A DNA stretch of 64,000 bases, from contig JBKPAD010000011.1 in NCBI GenBank assembly GCA_046726235.1, forward strand, positions 56,399-120,398. Reading direction: 5' to 3'. Of the stretch, positions 55,116 to 63,217 are shown one piece after another (positions within the stretch are counted from its first letter, which is position 1; the number at the start of each line of letters is the position of its first letter). Origin of the DNA: Nitricoxidireducens sp046726235. Its GTDB lineage: Bacteria > Pseudomonadota > Gammaproteobacteria > Burkholderiales > Rhodocyclaceae. The position numbers and the translations under genes were made by a program. The notes under the pieces were generated by a model. It was not told the origin of the DNA and searched no databases. It was given only the letters and a program-made list of their open reading frames with translations.

Positions 55116-55192
55116 GGTGATGTAGCTCAGCTGGTTAGAGCGACGGATTCATAATCCGTAGGTCGAGGGTTCAAGTCCCCCCATCACCACCA
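55116..55192 (+). tRNA. tRNA-Met (anticodon CAT), elongator type
   Basis: A 77-base cloverleaf with encoded CCA. The acceptor GGTGATG pairs with CATCACC, the anticodon loop is TTCATAA, and the T-arm contains GGTTCAAGTCC. The paired first acceptor base pair excludes initiator tRNA. A lysidine-modified tRNA-Ile is the less likely alternative. It starts one base after the preceding tRNA. Confidence 0.9.
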
Positions 55193-55201
55193 GAATTCAA
55201 G

Positions 55202-55228
55202 CGGCTTCCAGCGATGGAAGCCGTTTTT
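55202..55228 (+). terminator. Rho-independent terminator of the tRNA cluster
   Basis: A perfect 9-pair stem (55202-55210 with 55215-55223), GCGA tetraloop and TTTTT. It lies 10 bases after the last tRNA. Confidence 0.95.
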
Positions 55229-55310
55229 CTTGGACTAGCGATCGGCGTCGCAATGTTTCTTGTGAGGGCGATTGTGTCGGCTCCGAGGTCTCGTTCTCGC
55301 CCCCTTCAAC

Positions 55311-56465
55311 TCAGCTGAACGGCTTTTCGAGCGCGTCGAGAATCGGACGGCAGACGTAGTAGCGGCCCCATTGGCGCCCCGTGACTTCCTTGAGGATCTG
55401 CCTCTCCTCGAGCACCGTGATTGCAGCCTTGGCGGTCGGGTGCGTCTTGTCGAGTATCTTCGCAGCACGGCCAATCGTCATGTACGGGTTGGTGAAGAGT
55501 TCGTCGATCAGGCCGAGGGCATTCGGCTTGTCGCGCAGCATGGCGCGGTATCCCTCGCGCAGCCGGTGCAGTTCCTTGGCCTGCAGGCCGCCCTCGGTGG
55601 CGATCTCCGTAACGCCCTGCAGGAAGAAGCGAATCCACGATGCCCAATCGCCGTGAGTCCGCACGCGCTGCAGGAGGTCGTAGTAATCGCCCTTGTGGGC
55701 ATCGACGAACGCGGAAAGGTACAGCAGCGGCTGAGAGAGCCGCCCGCGCTCCATCAGGAAGAAAGTGATCAGCAGTCGACCGACGCGCCCGTTACCGTCA
55801 AGAAACGGGTGAATGGTCTCGAACTGCACATGCATCATGGCGCACTGGATCAGGTCCGGCATGACGTCGCGGACGTGCAGAAACTTCTCCCAGTCGCCCA
55901 GGCAATCCATCATGTCATCGACGGTCGGCGGCACGAAGGCAGCCGTCATGGGCGTGCTGCCGGCAGGCCCAATCCAATTCTGCGAGCGCCGGAACTCGCC
56001 CGGCGTCGCCTTGTCGCCGCGGACGCCCGTCATCAGCTTGGCGTGAATCTCGCGAATCAGGCGAAGCGACAGGGGCAAGTCCGGCAGTAGGGCGATGCCA
56101 TGCTCCAAGGCGTGGATGTAATTCCGCACCTCCTGGATGTCGTCGGCGTCGGCGGGCGCCTTGGCATGGCCGTCTTCCAGTTCGTCGATCAGCAGGTCGG
56201 AAAGGCTGGCCTTCGTCCCCTCGATCCGAGACGACAGGACGGCCTCGCGCCGGATGTAGGGCGAGATCAGCAAATGGGGATTCGGTAGCTGGCCGCCCAG
56301 GCCCGAGAGTTCAGATAAGGCAGCATCCGCCCGGGACAACGCGAGCGCGAGCCCCATATCGAACTGAAGCGGCGGCGGCAAAGGGTGCGGTTTGAAGGCT
56401 AGAAAACCCTTGGGGGTATGGATCAGCGCGCCGCTAGCCTGTTCGGTGAAGTCGTTTTGATTCAT
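55311..56465 (-). CDS. Fic-domain adenylyltransferase with C-terminal winged helix
   Basis: Fic enzymes transfer AMP from ATP onto target proteins. The 384-residue product has an N-terminal helical region with the inhibitory motif SSRIEGTK near residue 78 (class II). The Fic core has its catalytic motif HPFLDGNGRVGR near 215 and flap GPAGSTPMTAAFVPP. A C-terminal winged helix (MTIGRAAKILDKTHPTAKAA) follows. Length and layout match the Shewanella SoFic type. Codon use is less GC-rich than in its neighbours, suggesting transfer next to the tRNA genes. The start is ATG 56465. The promoter region holds paired palindromes suggestive of self-repression. Confidence 0.93.
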   Translation of the reverse strand: MNQNDFTEQASGALIHTPKGFLAFKPHPLPPPLQFDMGLALALSRADAALSELSGLGGQLPNPHLLISPYIRREAVLSSRIEGTKASLSDLLIDELEDGHAKAPADADDIQEVRNYIHALEHGIALLPDLPLSLRLIREIHAKLMTGVRGDKATPGEFRRSQNWIGPAGSTPMTAAFVPPTVDDMMDCLGDWEKFLHVRDVMPDLIQCAMMHVQFETIHPFLDGNGRVGRLLITFFLMERGRLSQPLLYLSAFVDAHKGDYYDLLQRVRTHGDWASWIRFFLQGVTEIATEGGLQAKELHRLREGYRAMLRDKPNALGLIDELFTNPYMTIGRAAKILDKTHPTAKAAITVLEERQILKEVTGRQWGRYYVCRPILDALEKPFS

Positions 56466-56493
56466 GGGGTTGGATCGGACACCGCGGAAACAT

Positions 56494-56560
56494 TTTCAAA
56501 AGATTATAGGCTTTGAAAAAAAACAGGCAATATTTTTCAAAGCAGTTCCCCTGTTTGAAA
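56494..56560 (-). promoter_or_regulatory. fic promoter with two paired TTTTCAAA/TTTGAAA operator sites
   Basis: The nearer pair is 56494-56501 and 56513-56520 (TTTTCAAA, 11 bases, TTTGAAAA). The leftward -10 box TATAAT (56509-56504) lies exactly between its arms. A second pair, 56534-56541 and 56554-56560 with a 12-base gap, lies upstream of the -35 region (TTGCCT, 56530-56525). Regular arm spacing around the promoter suggests a dimeric repressor, possibly the Fic protein's own winged helix. The rest of the gap to 56832 shows no gene or clear signal. Confidence 0.65.
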
Positions 56561-56832
56561 GATTCTTGCGTTCTGGTGCTTCTGCGAACTGCAAGACGCC
56601 TCCTAGGCGCAGGTTCGCGAACGTGGGAGTTGGGCCGATTGCAGAAGTGCATGCAGGCAATTGAATGGACTGGCTTCCGGCCGGCATTCTGTCGTGCGGG
56701 TTCTGCGCGCCGCCCTGAAAACCGGTAGCTCAAATAGCTCCAACCCTGTATTTCCGCCTCCGCCGAATCGTCGCCTAATGAGCCGGCGCGCGGCGAATTG
56801 TGGCCGCCCGCACGGAGATCGGGAGAACGGCC

Positions 56833-57057
56833 ATGGCAGAACAGCGGAATGCCGACATCAGGATCGCGGGTAATCGCGTGACGGAGTACTTCCGGGACAG
56901 CGGCAGCCTGGGGCAGCGGTTGTCGATATTGGCGGCTGCCGGCAGCGCGAATCTGGTCTATGGTCGAACCAACGGCATGCACTACCTCTGCTATCGCGGC
57001 AACGAGGTCGTCGACGGCCTCGAGCAGGAGCACCATGTTTCCCCAAGCGCAGCCTGA
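56833..57057 (+). CDS. Small hypothetical protein, 74 residues
   Basis: The frame starts at ATG 56833 and encodes a soluble product beginning MAEQRNADIRIAGNRVTEYF, with NGMHYLCYRGNEVVDGLEQE near the end. No family is recognised. It overlaps the following HD-domain gene by 23 bases in another frame, so the two would be coupled. Support is the start position, open frame and coupling. Confidence 0.5.
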   Translation: MAEQRNADIRIAGNRVTEYFRDSGSLGQRLSILAAAGSANLVYGRTNGMHYLCYRGNEVVDGLEQEHHVSPSAA

Positions 57058-58003
57058 GATCGCCAGGACAGCTCCCTTCGACGTCGCCGGCGCCGCCGCG
57101 GGGTACGTGCGCGATGAATATGATCCGACTGGCGAGGTGAATCTCCAGGATCCGGCGGCGGTCGCCGCCGCCATCGGCCGCATTCTGCGGGGGCTTTACG
57201 GTCGCGACTACGATGCCCCGCTGCTGATGCGCGCGATCGCGGATCTGGTCGATGCCTATCGCGGCAGCTACCCTGGCCTCCTGCGCTGCGACACGCTGTA
57301 CCACGACTTGCGCCATGCGCTCGAGACGGGGCTGACGACGGCACGGCTGATCGACGGCCATACACATTCACCGGACACCGCGCCCGCCGAGCGCATCGGC
57401 GCCGACGAGGCGCTGCTTTGCGTGCTGCTCGGCCTCTATCACGACATCGGACTGCTGCGGCGCAGGCACGAGGCGCATCTGTGGGGCCCCGTGCTGATTC
57501 CCGTGCACGAGGAGCGCGGCGTCGAGTTCATGCAGGGCTGGCTGGCGGCGACGCGGCTTGCGCCGCTGGCCGACAAGGCGAAGCTGATCATGCCGACGAA
57601 GCTGGTCTTTCGCATGCCGGCCGACTGGCCTGACAGCGAGCGCCTGCAGGCGAGCCTGATCGCGACGGCCGACCTGCTGAGCCAGTTCGCCGATCGCTGC
57701 TACCTGGAGAAATGCCGCGACTTCCTGTTCGAGGAATTCCGCGCCTTCGGGCTTGCCGGAACGGCCGACAGCCCCTACCCGGACCGCGAGACGCTGCTGC
57801 GCAAGACGCCCGACTTCTTCGCCGCCACCTTCCGCGACCGCCTCGAGAACGAATTCGGCGGCGCCTACCGGCTCATGGAGGCGCACACGGCCAACGGCAA
57901 CCCCTGGCAGGAGGCGATCGACCGCAACCTGAGCTTCCTCGGCGACGTACTCGCGGCGCGAGCGTTTTCGCGCCTGCGCCGCCGGCCACAGACCTTCGTC
58001 TAG
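57035..58003 (+). CDS. HD-domain phosphohydrolase-like protein
   Basis: The 322-residue soluble protein has a metal-dependent HD layout: the first His in LYHDLRHALETGLTTARL near residue 90, the HD pair in LLGLYHDIGLLRR near 133, a later His in IPVHEERGVEFM and the final Asp in LIATADLLSQFAD near 218. The nucleotide substrate is unknown. Similar stand-alone proteins occur in Rhodocyclales signalling clusters. The start is ATG 57035 with GCAGGAG upstream. Its stop shares CTAG with the convergent dsbC stop. Confidence 0.8.
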   Translation: MFPQAQPEIARTAPFDVAGAAAGYVRDEYDPTGEVNLQDPAAVAAAIGRILRGLYGRDYDAPLLMRAIADLVDAYRGSYPGLLRCDTLYHDLRHALETGLTTARLIDGHTHSPDTAPAERIGADEALLCVLLGLYHDIGLLRRRHEAHLWGPVLIPVHEERGVEFMQGWLAATRLAPLADKAKLIMPTKLVFRMPADWPDSERLQASLIATADLLSQFADRCYLEKCRDFLFEEFRAFGLAGTADSPYPDRETLLRKTPDFFAATFRDRLENEFGGAYRLMEAHTANGNPWQEAIDRNLSFLGDVLAARAFSRLRRRPQTFV

Positions 58004-58722
58004 TTCGCGCTGCCCTTGGCGAGGTTCTGCTCGAGCTGCGCCGCCGGGATGTAGCCGGGAACGCGGCTGCCGTCGGCGAAGAAGATCGTCGGCGTGCCGC
58101 GGATGCCGAGCTTGCGGCCGAGCGCCGAGACCTTCTCGATCGCTGAAGCGTCGCACTTGCCCGTCGCCGGCTCGGCGCCGTTGATCATCCAGTCGTTCCA
58201 GGCCTTGGCCTTGTCGGCCGCGCACCAGATCGCCTTCGACTTTTCGGCCGAGTCCGGGGAGAGGATCGGCAGGAGGAACGTGTAGATGGTCACGTCGTTC
58301 ATCGCCACGAGCTCTTTCGCCAGCTTCTTGCAGTAGCCGCAGTTCGGGTCCTCGAAAGTCGCGAACACGCGCTTGCCGTTGCCGCGCACCTGCTTCACCG
58401 CGAGTTCGAGCGGCAGGTCGGAGAACTTGATCTGCGCCAGCTTGTTCTTGCGCTGCTCGGTCAGGTTGCGGCGCGTCTTGGTCTCGACGACGTCGCCGAG
58501 CACCAGGTAGCTGCCCTTGCGGTCGGTATAGACGACGTCGCCGTTGACCACGACCTCGTAGAGGCCGAGGAAGCCGGCGTCGCGCACGCTGTCGACCTTC
58601 ACTTCCTTGCCGAGCGCGGCCTCGATGTTCTTTCTCACCTCGGCTTCCGCCGCCCCCTGGGCGAAGGCGGGCAGGGCAAACAGGGCAGCGGCCAGGGCGG
58701 CCGTCAAGGCACGAGCGATCAT
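58000..58722 (-). CDS. dsbC: Periplasmic disulfide isomerase DsbC
   Basis: The 240-residue product has a signal peptide (cleavage near PAFAQG), an N-terminal dimerisation domain and a thioredoxin domain. The active site is CGYC in FEDPNCGYCKKLAKEL, and cis-Pro is in GIRGTPTIFFADG. It reshuffles wrong disulfides in the periplasm. It lies 15 bases after the UbiH-type gene on the same strand, as in many betaproteobacteria. Confidence 0.96.
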   Translation of the reverse strand: MIARALTAALAAALFALPAFAQGAAEAEVRKNIEAALGKEVKVDSVRDAGFLGLYEVVVNGDVVYTDRKGSYLVLGDVVETKTRRNLTEQRKNKLAQIKFSDLPLELAVKQVRGNGKRVFATFEDPNCGYCKKLAKELVAMNDVTIYTFLLPILSPDSAEKSKAIWCAADKAKAWNDWMINGAEPATGKCDASAIEKVSALGRKLGIRGTPTIFFADGSRVPGYIPAAQLEQNLAKGSAN

Positions 58723-58737
58723 GGAGTCTCCTGTAGG

Positions 58738-59940
58738 TCAGCCCATCGCGTAGCGCACCAGCGCATCGCGTATGACAGGCAAACGATTGGTCAGATTCAA
58801 TCCGGCGTTGCGCAGCACCGAAAACGGCAGGCCGGGAAGGGCGAACAGCTTCTGCAGGCCGTCGGTGACCGATTGTAACGCGACGATTTCCTCCTTGCGG
58901 GCGCGCTCGAAGCGGCGCAGCCACGCGGCATCGCCGCAGTCGACGTGCGTCGGGCGATCGAGCAGCACTTCGGCGAGCACGCGCGCATCCTGGAAGCCGA
59001 GGTTGATGCCGTGGCCGGACAGCGGGTGGATCGCATGCGCGGCGTCGCCGATCAGCGCGACGCGCGGGGCGACCATGCGCGGCGCGCGCATCAGGCGCAG
59101 GGGAAAGCCCGCGGCGGGCGTGACGAGTTCGAAGCGCCCGAGGCGCTCGCGGCCGGCGGCGGCGACGCGGTCGCAGAGTTCGCGCGGCGGCAGCGCGAGC
59201 AGTTCGCCGGCCTGCGCCTCGCCGCTCGCCCAGACCATCGACATCAGGTTGCCCGGTAGCGGCAGCCAGGCGAGCACGCTGCCGTCGTCGCGGAACCACT
59301 GGAAGGCCGTGTCGCGATGCGGCTTTTCGCAGGCGAAGTTGGCGACCACGCCGAGCTGGCCGTAGGGCGCGAAATCGACCTCGATGCCGGCCGCCGAGCG
59401 CGTCCAGGAATCGGCGCCGTCGGCGGCGACGACCAGGCGACCGGTAAGCACTCGGCCGTCGGCGAGCTTCAGCGTGGCGCGCTCGGGCGCGATGTCGAGC
59501 GCAACCGGACGCGCCGGGCACAGCAGCGTCAGGTTGGCCTGGCGCTTGGCCGATTCGCGCAGCTCCTCGAGCATCAGCGCGGCCTCGACGATCCAGGCAA
59601 GCTCGCCGACGCCGCTGTCCCAGGCGGAGAAGTCGAGGCGGCCGCCGGCGTCGCCATGGATTTCCATGCGCTGCACCGGGGCAAGGCGGCTCGCATCGAG
59701 ATGCGGCCAGACGCCGATCGCCTCGAGGAAGCGCACGTTGGCGGGGCTGACGGCGTAGATGCGCGCGTCCCAGCCCTCGGGCCGGTGCGGCGGCGAGCCT
59801 TCGACCACGGCCACGCGCAGCGCGCTGCCGCGCAGCGCGACGGCCAGCGCCATGCCGGCGAGGCCGCCGCCGACGACGATGACGTCGAAGTCGCTGGCGT
59901 CGCGCGCGGCGTCGCGGTGGAGGCGGTGGCGGTGAGTCAT
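58738..59940 (-). CDS. UbiH/UbiF-family FAD-dependent hydroxylase
   Basis: This 400-residue flavoprotein monooxygenase belongs to the ubiquinone-ring hydroxylase family. The FAD-binding VIVVGGGLAGMALAVAL is near residue 20, the DG motif is VAADGADSWTR near 168, and GDAAHAIHPLSGHGINLGFQ is near 287. Which ring position it hydroxylates (UbiH, UbiF or UbiM-like) cannot be decided here. It has a 17-residue basic N-terminal extension before the FAD fold. Confidence 0.9.
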   Translation of the reverse strand: MTHRHRLHRDAARDASDFDVIVVGGGLAGMALAVALRGSALRVAVVEGSPPHRPEGWDARIYAVSPANVRFLEAIGVWPHLDASRLAPVQRMEIHGDAGGRLDFSAWDSGVGELAWIVEAALMLEELRESAKRQANLTLLCPARPVALDIAPERATLKLADGRVLTGRLVVAADGADSWTRSAAGIEVDFAPYGQLGVVANFACEKPHRDTAFQWFRDDGSVLAWLPLPGNLMSMVWASGEAQAGELLALPPRELCDRVAAAGRERLGRFELVTPAAGFPLRLMRAPRMVAPRVALIGDAAHAIHPLSGHGINLGFQDARVLAEVLLDRPTHVDCGDAAWLRRFERARKEEIVALQSVTDGLQKLFALPGLPFSVLRNAGLNLTNRLPVIRDALVRYAMG

Positions 59941-59993
59941 AGGCGCCGAAGCTTACCGGAATCCCTGCCGCGGCGACGCCCCGAAAGGGGGTA

Positions 59994-60020
59994 TTGAAAT
60001 CCGGCCGGCTGAACCTACGT
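59994..60020 (+). promoter_or_regulatory. Possible heat-shock promoter of the small heat-shock genes
   Basis: TTGAAA (59994-59999) followed after about 13 bases by CCTACGT resembles the sigma-32 pattern, although the -10 part is weak. It lies in the 145-base gap before three small heat-shock genes; the rest of the gap shows no other signal. Confidence 0.3.
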
Positions 60021-60085
60021 TCACGGCGGAAGGCCCGGGACGCAACCGCCCCGGACCCGAGCGAACCAGCCTGAAGGAGTGTGCA

Positions 60086-60523
60086 ATGTACCGATCACTG
60101 TTTTCACGCGACCTGTTTTCGCAGCTCGACCGCCTGCAACGCGAGATGCAGCAGGCATTCGAGGTCTCCCCGAGCATCCGCGGCTTCGGCCACGGCGGCT
60201 TCCCGGCCATGAACGTCGGCGGCACGCCGGAAAGCGTCGAGATTTACGCCTTCGCGCCGGGCGTCGATCCCGCCAGCGTGGACGTCAGCCTCGACCGCGG
60301 CATCCTCACCATCGCCGGCGAGCGCAAGGCCGACATGCCGCCGCGCGACGAGAAGGCGACGGTGCACATCGACGAGCGCTTCGCCGGCCGCTTCCGCCGC
60401 GTCGTCAGCCTGTCCGACGACATCGATCCCGACGGCGTTTCGGCCCGCTACCAGGACGGCGTCCTGCACGTCAGCGTCAAGCGCCGCGCCGCGAGCCAGC
60501 CGCGCCGCATCGCCATCCAGTAA
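60086..60523 (+). CDS. Hsp20-family small heat-shock protein, first of three
   Basis: The 145-residue ATP-independent chaperone has an N-terminal arm (YRSLFSRDLFSQLDRLQREM), an alpha-crystallin domain (VEIYAFAPGVDPASVDVSL to YQDGVLHVSVKRRA) and a C-terminal RRIAIQ with the I-x-I anchor motif. It is preceded by AAGGAG. It forms an array with the next two genes (gaps of 13 and 25 bases). Confidence 0.95.
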   Translation: MYRSLFSRDLFSQLDRLQREMQQAFEVSPSIRGFGHGGFPAMNVGGTPESVEIYAFAPGVDPASVDVSLDRGILTIAGERKADMPPRDEKATVHIDERFAGRFRRVVSLSDDIDPDGVSARYQDGVLHVSVKRRAASQPRRIAIQ

Positions 60524-60536
60524 CAGGAGGAACACC

Positions 60537-60944
60537 ATGAACACTGCCGTTGCCAAGGAAACCCAGGCCCAGAGCCCGCAGGCCGCAGCGCGCACCGACG
60601 CGCAGCGCCCCGACATCGACCTGCTGCCCCCCGTCGACGTGATCGAGGACAGCACCGGCATCACGCTGTATGCGGACGTTCCCGGCGTGCCGCGCGACAA
60701 GCTCCACCTGCGCATCGAGGGCGACACCCTCGCCATCGAGGGCGAAGTCGCGCTCGACGTGCCGGCCGGCATGGACGCGAGCCACGTGGAAGTGAACCTG
60801 CCCCGCTACCGTCGCGTGTTCACGCTGAGCCAGGAGCTCGATCGCGACAAGATCGACGCCGAACTCAAGCACGGCGTGCTCCGCCTGCGCATCCCGAAGG
60901 CGGAACACGCGCAGCCGCGGCGCATCGAAATCAAGGTGTCCTGA
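60537..60944 (+). CDS. Hsp20-family small heat-shock protein, second of three
   Basis: The product has 135 residues. A short polar N-terminus (VAKETQAQSPQAAARTDAQR) replaces the hydrophobic arm of the first copy. The alpha-crystallin domain begins IDLLPPVDVIEDSTGITLY and ends LKHGVLRLRIPKAEHAQ, with the tail RRIEIKVS (I-x-I). The distinct N-terminus suggests it may act in mixed oligomers. AGGAGG precedes the ATG. Confidence 0.95.
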   Translation: MNTAVAKETQAQSPQAAARTDAQRPDIDLLPPVDVIEDSTGITLYADVPGVPRDKLHLRIEGDTLAIEGEVALDVPAGMDASHVEVNLPRYRRVFTLSQELDRDKIDAELKHGVLRLRIPKAEHAQPRRIEIKVS

Positions 60945-60969
60945 CGCCTTCTGCCTCGGGAGGACGAAC

Positions 60970-61476
60970 ATGAGATTCGACGAACTGAAACAGGGCTTCA
61001 ACGCCCTGTGGGACTCGGCCGCCGAAGGCTGGCAGCGCCTGCGCCAGAACGCCGCCGGCGCGCTGACTTCGTTCCGCCCCGGGGCCGAGACGCGCGCACC
61101 GACCAAGCACGAGGTCGACGACGCCTTCTACCTGCCGTCGCTGGGCTGGTCGATGCTCGGCGGCGACGTCTTCGAGGACGAGGACCGCGTCGTCGTGCGG
61201 CTCGAGATTCCGGGCATGGAGAAGGAGCAGTTCGACATCGAGGCGGTGGAAGGCATGCTGATCGTGCGCGGCGAAAAACGCTTCGAGCGCGAGAGCACCG
61301 GCGGTCGCTACCGCAGCGTGCAGTGCGCCTACGGCAGCTTCCGCCGCGTCGTGCCGCTGCCGGCCACGGTGCTCGCCGACAAGGCCGAAGCGAGCTACCG
61401 CAACGGCGTGCTCAAGGTCGTGCTGCCGAAGGCCGCGCCGCAGCAGCCGGGCGTGATGAACATCAAGGTCAACTGA
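60970..61476 (+). CDS. Hsp20-family small heat-shock protein, third of three
   Basis: The product has 168 residues, with a longer N-terminal arm (FDELKQGFNALWDSAAEGWQ) of the kind involved in substrate binding. The alpha-crystallin domain runs from VFEDEDRVVVRLEIPGMEKE to YRNGVLKVVLPKA, and the end NIKVN gives the I-x-V anchor. The arms of the three proteins are unrelated, so the array is not a simple recent triplication. Confidence 0.95.
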   Translation: MRFDELKQGFNALWDSAAEGWQRLRQNAAGALTSFRPGAETRAPTKHEVDDAFYLPSLGWSMLGGDVFEDEDRVVVRLEIPGMEKEQFDIEAVEGMLIVRGEKRFERESTGGRYRSVQCAYGSFRRVVPLPATVLADKAEASYRNGVLKVVLPKAAPQQPGVMNIKVN

Positions 61477-61584
61477 GCGTCGCGATTTTCCGGCGCAGGT
61501 GAGGCGGCGCACAGATTGCGCCGCGCGAGTGCCGTATGAATGTCCACGCAAGCCCCGGATACGGGGTGTGGACAAGGACTCGCC

Positions 61585-62649
61585 ATGATCGCCGCCATTG
61601 CGCCGATATCCTTCATGAGCCTGGCGCCGGTGATGCCGGTTTCGCTGGGCGGTGTGCTCGGTCCGGCGCTGGCACCGGCCGCGGTCGGTGCGTTGCCCGG
61701 CGCCAGCACCATCGTCAGCCTCGCCAGTGCCGCCGGCGCGAATGCTGCCGCCGGCGTGCCGCTGACCTACACCGCGACGGGCACCTTCCGCACTTCGCTG
61801 CAGATCACCCCGCTCGGCGCCACGCCGACCACCGGCACGCCAGGGGCGCCAATCGCGCAGCGCGTGCATCTCGAGTTCGACGCCGACCTCGATCTGCTGA
61901 TCATTCGTGATCGCGCGACCGCCGGCCTGCCGTTCTCCGCCCTGCCGCCGGACACCGTGCGCCGCCTCGCCGATGCCATGACGACGGACCTGCTGCTCGC
62001 CAGCCTCGGCGCCTCGTCTGGCACTACCGGCAATCTCGCCGGCTCGATGCTCACCGGGCTCTTCGGCGGTTCCTCGCTGTTCGGCGGCGGCTCATCGCCG
62101 CTGTTCGGCGGTTCGTCGCTCGGGGTGAGCCCGCTGCTGGGCAATACGCTGGCGGTGAACACGGCGAACACGACGACGCCGAGTACGTCGATCACCGGCA
62201 CCGTGACGACGAACCTGACCCTGACCTTCGGCCCGACGACGCCCGCGGCGCCGACCACCGCGCCCGCCACCACCGCCGTCAGCGCCGCGCTGCCGGGTAC
62301 GGCGACGCCGGCCGCCCCGACGGCCGTTACCGCAACGCCCGCTGCTGCCGTGACGGCGCCGGCGACGACGGTTGCCGTCACGCCGACGCCTGCCGCGGCG
62401 GCAACGCCGGGGGCACCGGCGGCCGACGCCGCGCTGCAGCGCTTCCTCACCGACGCAGCGGCACGCGCGCTGGATACGATCGCGAACAACCCGAGTTATG
62501 CCGCCGCAGCAGCCACGCTGTATGCGAGCGTAGCCGTGGCACGCAACCAGAACGAGATAGCGACGCTGGCCGTGCCGGGACGTGACGACGCCATACGCCA
62601 GATCAACCCGACCGTAGCGGTGCAGCCGCTGCCGAGTTCGGTGGCCTGA
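61585..62649 (+). CDS. Ala/Thr/Pro-rich protein of unknown function with a FlaG-like stretch
   Basis: This is a protein of 354 residues (start ATG 61585 behind AAGGA; an ATG at 61540 is in frame but has no ribosome site). It is low in complexity: Ala, Thr, Pro and Gly dominate, and LFGGSS-type units repeat at about residues 155-175. Residues about 90-130 (HLEFDADLDLLIIRDRATAG then ALPPDTVRRLADAM) resemble the FlaG flagellin-associated domain. No signal peptide is evident. The 108 bases before it hold two small hairpins (61504-61524 and 61553-61566) and no gene. Confidence 0.7.
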   Translation: MIAAIAPISFMSLAPVMPVSLGGVLGPALAPAAVGALPGASTIVSLASAAGANAAAGVPLTYTATGTFRTSLQITPLGATPTTGTPGAPIAQRVHLEFDADLDLLIIRDRATAGLPFSALPPDTVRRLADAMTTDLLLASLGASSGTTGNLAGSMLTGLFGGSSLFGGGSSPLFGGSSLGVSPLLGNTLAVNTANTTTPSTSITGTVTTNLTLTFGPTTPAAPTTAPATTAVSAALPGTATPAAPTAVTATPAAAVTAPATTVAVTPTPAAAATPGAPAADAALQRFLTDAAARALDTIANNPSYAAAAATLYASVAVARNQNEIATLAVPGRDDAIRQINPTVAVQPLPSSVA

Positions 62650-62653
62650 TGAA

Positions 62654-63166
62654 CTAGCGCCTGCGGCCTGACCGCAGGCGCGTCGCCCAAGCGTTGCCCG
62701 CGGCTAGGCCGAGGCCGAACAGCACATAGACCGCAGCTAGGCCTCCGGCCGACAGCCTCCGTTGGAAGCCCGGCGTCAGCCGGTGCGGCACCAGGCGCAG
62801 GTCGACCCAGGCGGCGAAGGCCGTCGTCAGCAGCGCATTGCGCAGTTCCGCGCGCACGCTTTTCGGCCCGAGGCCGAAGGCGCGCGCATGCACGGCGCCC
62901 CAGAACATCGACGATAGGTGGTGCACGGCGAACCCGACCGCGGTGTAGCGCAGGCTCAGGCCGTCGCGATGGAGCGCGCGGTCGCCCCAGACCCAGTGGC
63001 TCGGCGCGTTCACCGGCGCCGGCGCAGCGCCGGCCTCGCTGCGGCCGCGCAGGACCAGCGCCGCGGCGGATGCCACGCTCGCCACGCCGCCGCTGATCAC
63101 CGCCACACGCAGCGCCTGCGGCCATGTGCTGCCGCCGTGGCGAGAACGTCGTTTGCCCTGCCTCAT
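62654..63166 (-). CDS. Hypothetical membrane protein
   Basis: The product has 170 residues, with a basic N-terminus (MRQGKRRSRHGG) and about four membrane segments (VAVISGGVASVASAAALVL; YTAVGFAVHHLSSMFWGAV; LTTAFAAWVDLRLVPHRLTP; LAAVYVLFGLGLAAGNAWA). It resembles small uncharacterised inner-membrane proteins of betaproteobacteria; I cannot assign a function. It is divergent from the epimerase gene (51-base gap) and converges with the Ala/Thr/Pro-rich gene with four bases between. Confidence 0.75.
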   Translation of the reverse strand: MRQGKRRSRHGGSTWPQALRVAVISGGVASVASAAALVLRGRSEAGAAPAPVNAPSHWVWGDRALHRDGLSLRYTAVGFAVHHLSSMFWGAVHARAFGLGPKSVRAELRNALLTTAFAAWVDLRLVPHRLTPGFQRRLSAGGLAAVYVLFGLGLAAGNAWATRLRSGRRR

Positions 63167-63217
63167 CCCGGGCCGACGGCAAGCGCCGTTCCGCCCGCCT
63201 TTCGGGAGTGCGCACGG

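Noticed and set aside
55193..56832. Genomic island or prophage inserted at the tRNA genes
   Set aside because: There is no integrase and I found no repeat of a tRNA 3' end within the window; composition alone is suggestive but not enough.
56833..57057. Antitoxin partner for Fic
   Set aside because: It is divergent from fic and lacks the FicA-type inhibitory motif; the Fic protein already carries its own inhibitory helix (class II).
61540..61584. Earlier ATG for the Ala/Thr/Pro-rich protein
   Set aside because: No ribosome site precedes it, while the ATG at 61585 has AAGGA at a good distance and opens with a better-looking N-terminus.
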